NCBI GenBank assembly: GCA_963971425.1
Contig: OZ020516.1
Span: forward strand, 37,870,199-37,934,198
Length of the DNA: 64,000 nucleotides
Source: Bryoerythrophyllum caledonicum
Taxonomy: Eukaryota > Streptophyta > Bryopsida > Pottiales > Pottiaceae
Direction: 5' to 3'
Shown piece after piece: positions 25,569 to 36,319 of the stretch. The notes under the pieces were generated by a model. It was given only the letters and a program-made list of their open reading frames with translations. It had not been told where the DNA came from and did no database searches. Positions within the stretch are counted from its first letter, which is position 1. Each line of letters begins with the position of its first letter. The translations under genes were made by a program, and so were the position numbers.

Positions 25569-26033
25569 GTGATGAGACGATGTCAGCTGGCTATTTTTGT
25601 AAGGCACATACACAAGAGCATACACAAGAGGTTGTTGAAGGAGGCGGCAGATAAGAGAAGATTCTTGCGGGCACTTGACCAAGCTGCAAGGACGGCAGCC
25701 AAGCTTGGAATGACATTGAACATGTTCTTTCAGTCATCACGAACTCCCTTGAGCGATGCAACACTTTCTTGTGGCGCCCTGGAGGAGGCCTTCAAAGTTG
25801 AGGTTCGGAAGTTTGTCCAGGTTGAGGATGCGGTAGCTGCAGCTGAAGACACAATCGTACTTTTAGTAACTCCTTCGCGGAGCAATCCAGCGGTGCAACT
25901 TCTGAACGTCCAAGCCGATGGCAAGGGAAACCACTCTATATTTCCTACAAAGGTAACATTAAAGCGCAAGAAAAATAACTCAATTAAAAACAAAAAATTA
26001 GAAAATCACGGAGTTGCAACCTTTACGCAATGA
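25569..26033 (+). CDS. Hypothetical ORF, 154 codons
   Basis: An uninterrupted frame whose first 115 residues have ordinary amphipathic protein composition (KEAADKRRFLRALDQAARTA, VQVEDAVAAAEDTIVLLV), followed by a lysine/asparagine-rich tail. The composition change near 25955 (AAAGGTAACATT) could be an exon end followed by intron, so the last ~30 residues may be spurious. I do not recognise the family. It lies between tandem repeats and a hAT-like relic, so it may be a captured gene fragment. Confidence 0.3.
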   Translation: MMRRCQLAIFVRHIHKSIHKRLLKEAADKRRFLRALDQAARTAAKLGMTLNMFFQSSRTPLSDATLSCGALEEAFKVEVRKFVQVEDAVAAAEDTIVLLVTPSRSNPAVQLLNVQADGKGNHSIFPTKVTLKRKKNNSIKNKKLENHGVATFTQ

Positions 26034-26559
26034 CCTAACAACATCCATACACAAGGACAACATCCGCAATCCAAACCCAACATACCATGAGCAGCCCATG
26101 ATATCCCTTTGACAGGCCGTGACCCCTCTCCTTGGTAGTCCATAACCTCCCTTTACGAACAATATGCAACCTCAACTCCCTTCCCCTCGGTAGTCCATGC
26201 ACCATGAGCTCCGGCACCATGAGCCCCAACTCCAACCACAAAAACGACAACCCATGTAATCCATCCTCGTCCATACATCCCAATAGCACATTCAAGACTA
26301 CATGTACAAAAAAACACATGTAACAACTCAATCACTCAATGAATGCATTTGCCTGAAGCACAACATGACAAGCACATTGAGCAGAACAAGCAAAAGCACA
26401 TTCACCCGAAGTTCATGAGCAGAAGAAATAAAGTTGAAGTACCTCCTCGGGAGCCTGCGCCACAGACGTCAACCCACTAGTAGAGGCTCCAGGTGCATTC
26501 AGAGGACGGACTTAGTGAATCCAACGACTCGGATTGTGAAAAAATTCCCCTAGCACGCA

Positions 26560-27168
26560 AGCATGAAGCAAGTCAGTATGACAAGAATCGTTGTTACCAC
26601 TGTGAATGGTCAACAAGGTTCTCGTGGCCTGAAGGTGTGGTGGAGGGTGGTGTACATTTGGTGAAGTGAATAATATGCTCCACAATTGATGGTCGACCAA
26701 AGCTTCTAGCGGCAAAGATGGATACGCTCATCAAGCATGAGATGCACCGCAAGGTAGGTTGGATTTTTTTTAAAAAAATTTGTACTTTGTTTTAATGAAC
26801 ATTATCTCTCATACTCTTGGTTGTGCTCTATGCAGGCTAAGAAGGACGAGTTGTCGAAGGGCATCAAGAGGGGCGACTCATTCATTGCAAAGGAGTATAA
26901 TCACCAAAAGAATTCGCTTTTGTTTGCAAAGCGGCAACCCGCAACCATCTTGCAACAAGTCAATTACATGAACTCAACGATGAGACGCAAGAAAATCATC
27001 CAATTTGCAAGTGTTTTCCAAGTTCTCCAAAATAAAAGGCCGATGTTGGAGTACGAGCAGCGTCAGGCTTTGTACAATTTCTTGGAGTTTCCTAACATAC
27101 CAAGGATGCACTCGATGGATTCATTCGGTTGGTGCATGGCAGAGGCCATGTACAATGTGGTGAATTAG
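26560..27168 (+). pseudogene. hAT-like transposase N-terminal relic
   Basis: The first segment (near 26577-26690) reads YDKNRCYHCEWSTRFSW then GGVHLVK, resembling a BED-type zinc finger (C-x2-C ... H). A stop follows, then LLAAKMDTLIKHEMHRK ending at a GTAGGT donor near 26754. After a TGCAG near 26835 comes AKKDELSKGIKRGDSF and an open stretch with IIQFASVFQVLQNKRPMLEY and FLEFPNIPRMHSMDSFGWCM, the 'RPM-EY...LYNFL..P..PRMHWS..SGW.MA' pattern of hAT-type elements as I remember them. The catalytic core is absent. Family-level call only. Confidence 0.4.
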
Positions 27169-27189
27169 CCAAATTCATATTGACTCACT

Positions 27190-27700
27190 TGATGTCACTA
27201 TACAAGGTCTAAATTCAAAACCATCATGTTAAGCATGATATTAGTTCCTTGTACACTAATTTTTAGAAGTATAAAAGGAATGTAGCGTATTCAAAACAAT
27301 TGTACATGGAGTAGAAGTTCAAAAATTATCAATCCACTTTTTTTTTGCGAACTTGATTTGTTTTAAAATTACAATGTTAGTGGTCAATAAGAAGGTTTAC
27401 ACCACATATTGTTGTGAAAAAAATAAGAAGTAAAAAATATGAAGATCTCTAAGTTTTATGTATTAAAGAAGAAGTTGTTTGGTACCTTGTGAAAATGTTT
27501 GACTTGGGGTTAATAAGCTACTTATCACTAAAGATTTTTTTCTGTTTGAAGTCAAAATGAAAGTGGTATTACTTGCTACTATTAAAAACATCAGATTTAA
27601 TAGAATGTCCTAGCAAAAGGTTTTGGAGTTGACCGACATGCATGCTTTTGAGAAGTTTTTTTAAAAGATGGCTATGTAACTAATTTTCCATGAGTCCAAT
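27190..27700 (+). mobile_element. TTAA element, family A: diverged internal fragment
   Basis: The internal sequence aligns in order with the complete elements at 28321 and 38773: CAAGGTCTAAAT, TTAAGCATGAT, ATATTCAAAAC-like phrase, GGTCAATAAGAAGGTTT, AAAAATATGAAGATCTCTA, GTTTGACTTGG. It has neither terminus and is clearly more diverged than the others, so the family has been present for some time. Confidence 0.55.
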
Positions 27701-28021
27701 GAAAATGAAAGTTATATTCTCATATACCCCTTTTCTACTTGCATCGTTGTACGAAATTTCAAGAACTGTATATATAGGTTGCAACCATGGGAACGTGCTC
27801 GAGATTTGCAAAAGCCCACCTCGGGACTTTTGTCATTTAGTGGTTGAATCTTTCACCTTTCCTCTTTATTAAGGAAATTTGGGAAACTTAGGAAATTCAC
27901 ATTTCACATAGCAAGAGGAAATGCAATGAAATTGTGACCGCCTGCCAAACCATACGCATCGGTCAATTTCCGCACCTCCTTGCTCGATGATATAATTTTC
28001 CAAATCATAGTGGTTCAAACA

Positions 28022-28115
28022 CAATGGATATTACCTTGGCATTACATGGATATCACCTAGACAAATCTCATGAATTTCCAAAACTTTTGGACAATCTCCA
28101 TTGTGAATTAACCCT
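28022..28115 (+). repeat. Dispersed repeat shared with 38453-38550
   Basis: Both places contain GGATATTACCTTGGCAT or GGGTATTACCTTGGCAT, then ATCACCT..GACAAATC and GACAATCTCCATTGTGAAT. At each place a family A TTAA element follows 200-220 bp downstream, so the two loci may be copies of one larger repeat. Confidence 0.55.
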
Positions 28116-28320
28116 CAAAGGACCAAGTCTCTATTTGGGGGAATTTTTTTTTCACTTAGAATGCAATTCTCTTTCAATCCACATGGTCAAAATTCACAAT
28201 TTTTTTATCACATCATGTCATACTATTTTAAAAAAAGGTCCAACAATTACATTATGAAGACGTTCATCTCAGCAGTTTTAAAATGAATGGAGTAGAGATT
28301 CCTCTAAAATACCTTGGTCC

Positions 28321-29255
28321 TTAACTCCTAAAGGACGACGACCTAATTCGAACTAAAACTAGTCCAAAACTGCCACTGCCAAAAAGAGACATGAAAATCA
28401 CATTTTAAAGTGAATTTCAGGTTTTCAACCGTAAGATCTTAAAATAAACTTCCATATAAACATGCCATAAAATTTTGGTTGCAATCCACCGCACGGATTG
28501 ATAGATTTAGTGTTTAAAGTCAAAACAATGGTTCATTTTCATCCCTGCGTTGAGTAGATCAGCAGACTTTGACTTCACTTTGTATCAAATTTTTGCATTG
28601 TACAAGGTCTAAATCTTTTACCATTGTCTTAAGCATGATGTTATTTCCCATCACACCAATTTTTAGAGGTAAAAAAAGGGTGTAGCATATTCAAAACAAG
28701 TGTGCAAGGAGTGGAGGTTCAAAAATTGCCATTTCACGTTTTATTTTTTTGTGAACTACGTATGTATTCAAATGATAATCCAAACGGTCAATAAGAAGGT
28801 TTTCACCATATATTGTTGTTGAAAAAAAAAAAAGTGAAAAATATGAATATCTCTAGGTTTTATGTAGAAAAGATGAAGTTTTTTTCCCCCGTTGCCCGAC
28901 ATTGTGTGAAATTGTTTGACTTGGAATAAAATGCCTTTTTACACTAAAGACAAGATTTTTTTTTGAAAATTTCCAAAAAAGGAAATATTCTTTATATGTG
29001 TGAAAAATCTCAATGTCTAAAGAAACTTTTGTCAAAAATTTTGGAGGTGCTCGAAGTCCCACTTTTGGCTTTAAGTGGTACTAACTTTCAAACCACAAAT
29101 CCAAAAAAAAATAAAAAATAAATATCTCCACGAAGCTCTTATCAGATCCTATCTTGAAAAAAAAATTCAATTAAAAAGGATTTTTTTTCGAATTGTAGGT
29201 ACATGCCCAAAATCCAAAATGACCCCGGGGGGACGTTCAGTCCTTTAGGGGTTAA
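28321..29255 (+). mobile_element. TTAA element, family A copy 1 (935 bp, piggyBac-like MITE)
   Basis: It begins TTAACTCCTAAAGGACGACG and ends GTCCTTTAGGGGTTAA-like (TCCTTTAGGGGTTAA at 29241-29255). The ends are imperfect inverted repeats with TTAA at each border. The interior is non-coding and AT-rich and contains CAACCGTAAGATCTTAAAAT and CACCGCACGGATTGATAGAT, which recur in the other copies. It is closely similar throughout to 38773-39705 and, inverted, 48576-49501. No transposase; it would be mobilised in trans. Confidence 0.85.
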
Positions 29256-29661
29256 GGAGTTAATTGTGCAAGAAATTGTGGGAACGGTATGATGGTTGTC
29301 CGAAACATGATAGTTTCCCACGCACAACACGTAATGTGAACAGCTCCTGCCACTCTCCATCAACCCCACCAATGGCATCTTTCTTTTCCCGTCGAAACTC
29401 GCACACACATCGCCGAGCCCGTAATCTCACAACATAATTAATGCTCAACGAGAAAAGAAAAACTCCCCTAAAACTTTAATGGCAACAGCATGGCGCGTGA
29501 GTACAGATCTATCTGCACCGGAAACCAATTCCATCACCGACCTAAACAACAGGCAGCCTTCGCAACACGAGGGCTTCAGTACAGTATCTACCATTAGACC
29601 AGTTTCTCACACATATATCAGCCAAGAATGCAATCGGGTTAAACAGGGTATCACATAGATA

Positions 29662-31397
29662 TAAGGTCAGCCCTCCTAAAACCGACAAGTTAAGGAATGA
29701 GCATATATGGAGAGAGGAGATAATTATACTATTATTCTTCAGTGATAGCCAATAGAATTACAATTCCAACCCAAGTGATTTCATATTTTTTCGATGAAAA
29801 TTGAATTAGTTATGAATTTTCAAACTGTGCAGCCATGTTTAGTGGGTGGCCAATAGTAGGTATTCCCCACAACCAACGACCAAAAGTAAGGGTCTTGACT
29901 AATAGCAAACCTCCATTTGGAGCTGAGTTGGTGGTAATGGGATGGAAGAGGGTTGGATATACCCCAATTTTATAAGCGTTGGCTATGGGTTTTGGTTGGT
30001 TTTGGGGGAGCTTATCTTAGTGTGGATATTAAAGCAATGTGTATCGTCTATTGAGATTTGAGAGGGTGTTCACTTTCAAGCAAGTGTGTGCCAATCAAAG
30101 GTTGCATGCAAATTTCCAATTAGAGTCTAACCTTGATAATATTTCACCCTCCGTTTTACTCAAAAACATGATATAAACACAAGGTGTGATATATTTGATG
30201 ATATCACATTTAGAGGATTTATGTATAATGTGGTAATATCAAGGGTTGATAGAGAAACCCGACCACGTGTCAAAAGGTCTGGTCCCATCCCATCCCATTA
30301 ATGCCCTTCCTTCGAATCCCCCCCCTTTTTTTGTCCATGTTTTGGGTAATAGCCTAATATCACACGAGTATCACCCGCATATCACAGTTTGAAAATTCAT
30401 AACTAATTCAATTTTCATTGGGAAAATATGAAATCACTTGGGTTGGAATTGTAATTCTATTGGCTATTGCTGAAAAATAATAGTATAATTATCTCCTCTC
30501 TCCATATATGCTCATTCCTTAACCCCTAAAGTCGAAAGCCCTCAAAACTGCCAGAAACCCTCAAAACTGCCCTCTTTCAATGCAAGGTGAAATTTTTTAA
30601 ACTTTTGACAAATTTTCGAGTATGTAACCGTAAGATCTAACACCTAACTTGTACATGTACATCCATACCGAATCTTAGATTCAAATTCCTCACCATTTGT
30701 GAGATCGTAATGTTCAAAGTTGAAAAAAAAGATTTTTTCCTTGTTGTAGAATGGAAAACTAATGTTTTGGGGGCCAAAAAAACCAATTTTGAAAGGAAAT
30801 TTGACATGAGGCTCTTCAAATTCTTGTTCCTATGTGAGTAAGGAATATGTCCATATAATTTTTACCCTCATAGGACCTATAAAACCTAAAGAAATGCTTA
30901 ATTTTTCACATGGAGGTATGCTGAAATACAAATACAAATGCCCATTTTCAACAATTAAAAAGGCATGTAAAAAATTATCGGATTGAAAATCCAAGCGGTG
31001 AGATCATGCTTTACTACCTCTTTTACATGTACGAAAAGCAAAATTCGAAATAAAGTAAAATCTCAATTTTTGGTGAATTTTCGAATTTACTGCGATCTAA
31101 TTGATTTTGGGCAGATTTTGAGAATAAATGAGCATATACCGCAGTTTTGGGCAGATTTCAGCATGCCCTAACAATGTTTTCAAACTTTGACCGTGAATAT
31201 CTCCTAAAGTATGAGGAATTTTGAAGCACGAATGGTGTCATTGGAAAGGTATGGGAAAACTCTACAACCTGCAAAAAGTTGTAACTCCATATGATCTAAA
31301 TTTAGTAACTGAGAGCCTGACCAGAGTCAGATCGACCACATTCTGGTCGATTTCGACTTTAGGGGTTAACTTGTCGGTTTTAGGGGGGCATACCTTA
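29662..31397. mobile_element. Long inverted-repeat element 1, interrupted by a TTAA element
   Basis: The left arm 29662-29829 is the inverse of the right arm 30383-30522 plus 31370-31397, across a ~550-bp centre. Shared phrases include CATATATGCTCATTCC, GGAATTGTAATTCTATTGGC and GAAAATTCATAACTAATTCA. The outer end reads AAGGTCAGCCCTCCTAAAAC on the left and the inverse of ...TTTTAGGGGGGCATACCTT on the right. The right arm is split by the element at 30519-31369. The host element's own target duplication was not resolved, so its superfamily is unknown. Confidence 0.75.
30519..31369 (+). mobile_element. TTAA element, family C (851 bp, piggyBac-like MITE)
   Basis: Bounded by TTAA at 30519-30522 and 31366-31369, with a 15-bp terminal repeat CCCCTAAAGTCGAAA / TTTCGACTTTAGGGG (perfect apart from orientation). 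It differs from families A and B over most of its length but retains GTAACCGTAAGATCT near the same distance from the left end. It is inserted into the right arm of the long inverted repeat; the left arm at 29690-29693 shows the unoccupied TTAA. Non-coding. Confidence 0.88.
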
Positions 31398-31905
31398 AAT
31401 GAGGTGAACACAGCAGTGACGAAAGTGGTTATTGCTAGTAAGTCGAAGTGCACGGTCACATGCACTCCTCCCAGACTGGCCCCTTCCACCACGTTCGCTG
31501 CAACCTTTAATTTCGCTCTTGGCAGGTCCCAATCTGGCCTGTTCCAGCATCAACGGTGCCAATACGCACCGAGTTAAACTTAGATCGCCTCCGCGGACCT
31601 GCATTTCTGTTGCAGAGGCGCAGGCAGTTTTTGTGAAAACTATCAACCATGTGGACGGAATGCAATTGCTTGTAGTGGTGGACCGTGGTAGACTAGGAAT
31701 GCAGAGGTTATGGTCAACTGGTACTGCAACAGCTGCTACGTAGACTACAACTACTGTAGTGTTTATTTGCACGAGGAAAAGAGCGCTCTTGGGATGAGCT
31801 GGGGGGGAACTTTTGGAGTGTGAGATAACTGCGGTTGTGGTGCATTGGCCATAGCCATTTGGTTTGTGAGGGGATTCGCATTTAGGGTTTGTTTTTGGGA
31901 GAGTC
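31398..31905 (+). other. Upstream region / probable 5' UTR of the GT34 gene
   Basis: Composition rises gradually in GC toward the ATG at 31906. No clear TATA box was chosen. The open frame at 31432-31743 on the plus strand has no recognisable product and probably belongs to promoter or leader DNA. Confidence 0.4.
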
Positions 31906-33219
31906 ATGACGGGGGCGATGTCAGGGGGTGGCGGCGGTCACCACCGCGGTGGTGGTGGTGGTGGTGGTGGTGGTGGTAGCAGTGCGGCGGCGGTGGCCCC
32001 GGCGGGGGAAGCAGGGGCGAACCCGGGGTTTTTCTCCGGGAAGACGCTGCACAAGACGATGCACAACTCGCGGGTAACGATTCTGTGCGGGATCGTGACG
32101 ATTCTGGTGCTACGCGGCACGATAGGCAGTGGCGTGGACAAGCGGAACGCGTTCCGAGACTTGGTGGAGGAGGAGTTTGACGAGGTGGAGGTGGAGTGGG
32201 ACCCGGCGGTGCCGTTCAAGCTGGGCGCGGCGATCACAGACTGGGACGCGCAGCTCGAGAAGTGGCGGGCGGCGCATCCGGGCGCCAGCGTGAGCCGGCA
32301 GGGCAAGGAGCGCATGCTGCTGGTCACCGGGTCGCAGCCGAAGCAGTGCGACAATCCCATGGGCAACTTCCAGCTCGTGAAGGCGCTCAAGAACAAGGTC
32401 GACTACTGCCGCCTGCACGACATCGACGTCTTCTACAACATCGCGCACCTGGACATGGAGATGGCGGGTTTCTGGGCCAAGCTGCCGCTGCTGCGCAAGC
32501 TGCTGATCGCGCACCCGGAGGTCGAGTGGATCTGGTGGATGGACTCCGACGCGCTCTTCACGGACATGACGTTCGAGATCCCGATCGAGAAGTACCGGGG
32601 GTTTAACATGGTGCTGCACGGCGAGGAGGACAAGGTGTACGGGGAGAAGAGCTGGCTGGGACTCAACACCGGCAGCTTCCTGTTCCGCAACTGCCAGTGG
32701 TCCCTGGACCTTCTGGAGGTCTGGGGACAGATGGGACCCAAGGGCGCTGTGCGCGCGAAGGCTGGCAAGCTGCTCACGAAGGAGCTCGCGGGCCGCCCCG
32801 ACTTCGAGGCTGATGACCAGAGCGCGCTCGTCTACTTCCTCGCCACGTACCGCGAGCGCTGGGGCAGCAAGGTGTTTCTGGAACATTCCTACTGTTTGCA
32901 TGGCTACTGGGTGATGTTGGTGGAGCGGTTCGAGGAGCTGATGCAGTTCGGCGCGCCAGGCGGTGGCGGCAGCGAGCAGTTCCGGTGGCCGTTCGTCACG
33001 CATTTCGTCGGGTGCAAGCCGTGCGGGAGCGACCGTGGCAAGGATAGCTACGCCACAGATCGCTGCCTCAAGCACATGGAGCGCGCCTTCAACTTCGCAG
33101 ACAACCAGGTTCTGCAGCACTACGGGTTCCAGCATCCCACGCTCAACACCGCCAGAATTCACAGCATCCGCAACGAGACTTCGGATCCTCTCGGCGTCTT
33201 CAAACTCGTCTCAAGGTAG
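31906..33219 (+). CDS. XXT: GT34 glycosyltransferase, xyloglucan 6-xylosyltransferase-like
   Basis: A Golgi type II enzyme predicted to add alpha-1,6-xylose from UDP-xylose to the glucan backbone of xyloglucan; GT34 also includes galactomannan galactosyltransferases, which sequence alone does not exclude. It is intronless, 437 residues (Arabidopsis XXTs are about 460). Layout: Gly-rich cytosolic tail (residues 6-24, encoded by GGT/GGC repeats), one membrane anchor about residues 56-72, a stem, then the catalytic domain with CDNPMGNFQLVKALKNK, the metal-binding DSD in WWMDSDALFTD (213-215), NTGSFLFRNCQWSLDLL, DFEADDQSALVYFL and THFVGCKPC. The coding GC content is far higher than the flanks. 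ATG 31906 is the first in frame; a second at 31918 is possible. Long antisense open frames here are composition shadows. Confidence 0.95.
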   Translation: MTGAMSGGGGGHHRGGGGGGGGGGSSAAAVAPAGEAGANPGFFSGKTLHKTMHNSRVTILCGIVTILVLRGTIGSGVDKRNAFRDLVEEEFDEVEVEWDPAVPFKLGAAITDWDAQLEKWRAAHPGASVSRQGKERMLLVTGSQPKQCDNPMGNFQLVKALKNKVDYCRLHDIDVFYNIAHLDMEMAGFWAKLPLLRKLLIAHPEVEWIWWMDSDALFTDMTFEIPIEKYRGFNMVLHGEEDKVYGEKSWLGLNTGSFLFRNCQWSLDLLEVWGQMGPKGAVRAKAGKLLTKELAGRPDFEADDQSALVYFLATYRERWGSKVFLEHSYCLHGYWVMLVERFEELMQFGAPGGGGSEQFRWPFVTHFVGCKPCGSDRGKDSYATDRCLKHMERAFNFADNQVLQHYGFQHPTLNTARIHSIRNETSDPLGVFKLVSR

Positions 33220-34500
33220 CTCATTCCCATCCCAAGTTCCATCAATTTCGCCGTTCTAGAGCTTCGGAAGATGATCTTCCCGGCCATGGCGTCCTTAACA
33301 ATTTTGTTTATGACGAAGCATGGGATTCAAGTCAAGCATGGGAGTTCTGTAGAATGGGTACAAGAGGATTCCGAAACCTCAAATTGTGGTCGTGCTGTGA
33401 TTCGACCCGACTGAGGACGGCTCTGTGGTGTAGTTGTAGAGGATGGCCTTACTCGAGTAGTAGCTTTAGTACATTTAGTTCTCGACGTAGATTGATTTAT
33501 TTCACTTGTCAACCAACAGAATGACTTCGATCATACTTAACTAGCTACGTCTCCTCTGACAACACTAACGTACCATCAACCGGCAATGACTCAATTGTCT
33601 GCTGCCCAGTAATGTGAATACATTCTTCCTGGCACCCATACATTTGCTCCAATTTCAATGTTGTGGAGTAAGCCGTATGGAATCATCACACTGACAATCG
33701 TCTGCTGCCCAGCAATATGAATACGTACATTCTAGTCCTTCAGGACCCAAACGTTCAGATTCTGCCTCGAATGATGTGGAATGGACCCTCTCTTTTGGAC
33801 CTTTTCGAACTCCAAATGGTACAACTGAACACCTCCCCAGAGAGCATGATTCCCTGCGCAGCGAAAGAGGGCTCATGTCAGACAGTTCCCCAAACGCGTC
33901 ATTCTCCATCGACTGAATGTACTGCGCGCGTAGATGACGGGTTTGGGATTCCCGGAAAGAGCCGTGATGGGCCCCACCAGGAGGTCGGGTCGTCAGATCT
34001 TTTAAGAAGCGGGAACCTGCCAGAGGCTCATAACGGCGGGTTTACTGTGGTTAAAGCGGGAACGGCGGGAAGTCCGCTCATAAATTTTGCTCCCATGAGC
34101 AGCTCGACTGTTAGTGCATGCACGGATGCGGACCTGAGTCGAGGACCTGAAGTGTTGTGAACCTCGACCAGGCCTTATTTTTTTCTTTGTCGATCTGGAG
34201 CGAAATTGCGAATTCTTTTCCACAGAAAGAATGTTCCCAAGAAAAGTGGGAAAATTATGATATTATGTCGCTAAAACTTCATTGATGGCCGTTGCTATAT
34301 CAGCTGGGACTCCTCCTATTGCCAAAAAGGATGTTCAATTCTACGTATATTGAGATGAATTCACCAAAATGGATATTCAAGGAGAAAATTTGGTTTTGTA
34401 TGGTTTTAGGAGAAAGCCAGAAGTGCTACAGTTCCCTAGCCTCTATAGCCACTGTGGCTATCCCACTTAAACCAAAAAAGTAAGGGCTGACCTCGACAAA
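33220..34500 (+). other. GT34 3' flank with a short direct repeat
   Basis: No supported gene. GTCTGCTGCCCAGTAATGTG (near 33597) recurs as GTCTGCTGCCCAGCAATATG about 103 bp downstream. The 147-codon open frame at 33717-34160 has no recognisable domains. Confidence 0.4.
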
Positions 34501-34590
34501 GGTCCTGTTGAGTCGGTGGACGTGAGCTGAGGTCTCGTTAAGGTGGTGGACGTGAGTTGAGGTCCTGCCAAGTTGGTGGGTGTGCATGTC
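34501..34590 (+). repeat. Tandem repeat, three 30-bp units
   Basis: Units start exactly at 34501, 34531 and 34561: GGTCCTGTTGAGTCGGTGGA, GGTCTCGTTAAGGTGGTGGA and GGTCCTGCCAAGTTGGTGGG, each followed by a CGTGAGYTGA-like tail. The period is a multiple of three but no gene is evident. Confidence 0.75.
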
Positions 34591-34782
34591 GAAGCGATTT
34601 GGGTGCTGCCACGTGGTTTCGTGCTCATTCTCCGTCGGATTCTTGGACTCGGCGATGATGTTCGTCATCAAAAAGTATTCGCAAAGTCTCTTTCAGTACC
34701 GTAACGCAGTGGTCAGTTTCGTACATAATTATTTCGCTACGGAGAAAATCCATAACTCTTAGAAAATTCCTGAGATTTGTCC

Positions 34783-34981
34783 AGGCGATACTCATGTAAT
34801 GCAAAGGTGATACTTGTGTAACGCCTAAGTGATTCCCACGTGTAATGCCTAGGTGATACTCATGTGTAATGCCTAGGTGATGCTTGGGGTGTAATGTCTA
34901 GGTGATATCCACGTGTGATGCCTGGGTGATATCCATGTGTGATGCCTAGGTGATACCCATGTAATGTATAGGTGATATCTA
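34783..34981 (+). repeat. ~24-26-bp minisatellite, about eight units
   Basis: The consensus is roughly GTGATAYCCATGTGTAATG followed by CCTAG. Units vary slightly in length and a few carry CACGTG in place of CATGTG. Many unit joints contain the palindrome CCTAGG. Confidence 0.8.
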
Positions 34982-35219
34982 TCGTGTCCAAACCAGTGGA
35001 AAAACATTTATTTTGGCATGTAGGTGCCCAAACTGACCATTATATTTGATAGTGTCTTCAATTTTAGTAGCTTTTGATTGATGCATATTTCTGGTCCTTG
35101 GGGTACATTTGACTACTAAAATTTAGACTCTAGGAGTCAAATGGATGTGTGACTTTGGATTGGAAGGAGCATATAATAGAGATGATTGTAAAATATGACT
35201 AACTTTTTTTTAAAAAAAA

Positions 35220-36319
35220 ACTCTCATCTCCGAAGGAGACCGGCGTGAATATAATGTTTGTTCATTCTCTTCACTAAGCATATGGCCACAGGTCATAGGC
35301 TAGTGTAATAGAATTACTCCCCCTATTAGGGTGAACACTTTTCTACACTAAGTGCTCCCTACACTAATTGCCTTAACCCCTAAAGGACCAAGGCAATTTT
35401 TCCTCAAAAACACTCCAAAATTGCCATTTTCAACGCATTCAACACAAAATGATACGAAATCATTTTTTTGAAAATTTAACCGTAGGATCTTGTACTAGAC
35501 TTGTATGAGAGTGTGTGGTGAAATTTTTGGTAAGTTTGAGTGCACGGATTGAAAGATATTAGCCTTTGAAGTGCGACACAATCTCTTTTTCAGGTCATAC
35601 TATACACCTTCAACAAACTTCGACCACCTTCTATGGCAACTTTTTGCACTACGGGCCATGATTTTATTGTCTTAACTTGAAAAGGATCATGTTAGGCACA
35701 TGTGCACCAAATTTTAGAAGTAGAAGAGGTGTAGAAGATGTCCTAAAAAATCCTGCAATGCACCTATGTGCCGAGAATCAACAATACACTTTATATTTTG
35801 CATATATCATATCCTTCTCAAATATTTGAAATTCACAAATCCGTACGGTAGATGCGAAGATCTCAATTTCCTTTCCAAAAGGACATTTTTAGTCTTTTAA
35901 ATGGACAAAAAATCGAATTTCTATTGAATTTAGAAGTAATTAAAGTTTGGTGACAGTATTTGTGATATGTCACACTAAACTGCTGCACTATTTGTATATG
36001 TAAGTGAAAATAAATTGTAACTTTTGAACCGTAAGTCGGAATTCTACGAAATTTGTGTCTACGTAAAGCTAATCAAAAGTTGGTCATTCAGTAAAAAATC
36101 TCAGAAAATAATGCCTAGACTTGAGAACGTGGTACCTTACCCAAATTCAAAACGTCCCCCGAGGGGACATCGGTCCTTTAGGGGTTAAAGACAACCAACA
36201 TATCATCTCCCCCGAGGGCTTTGTGGGTCCCCATACAACAAGGCCTTGGGACCCCACCATAATTGGGTGGACTATGGTGGTAGGCACCACGCCGGCAATA
36301 GGACTTGGACTCACAACCA
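35220..36319 (-). mobile_element. tRNA-derived SINE, copy 2, interrupted
   Basis: SINE body at 35220-35372 plus 36189-36319, on the minus strand; shared phrases are AGACCGGCGTGAATATAATG, GGTGGACTATGGTGGTAGGC and GACTCACAACCA. The tRNA-like head beyond the B box is missing (5' truncated, or replaced by AATATGATTAAAAGAAAA). A TTAA element is inserted at 35373-36188. Confidence 0.65.
35373..36188 (+). mobile_element. TTAA element, family B (816 bp, piggyBac-like MITE)
   Basis: Begins TTAACCCCTAAAGGACC (35373) and ends GGTCCTTTAGGGGTTAA (36172-36188), a perfect 13-bp terminal repeat inside matching TTAA. A subterminal palindrome GTCCCCCGAGGGGAC lies just inside the right end. The interior shares the order AACCGTAGGATCTTG, then GTGCACGGATTGAAAGAT with family A but is otherwise distinct. 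It is non-coding and inserted in SINE copy 2. Confidence 0.9.

Noticed and set aside
32110..33162. A 350-codon open frame antisense to the GT34 gene, with smaller ones in other frames
   Set aside because: High GC coding sequence produces open shadow frames; the sense frame has the complete GT34 motif set and the antisense product is low-complexity Leu/Val/Arg-rich.
34783..34981. CRISPR-like array of repeats
   Set aside because: The repeats are directly adjacent without unique spacers and the DNA is nuclear plant; it is a minisatellite.
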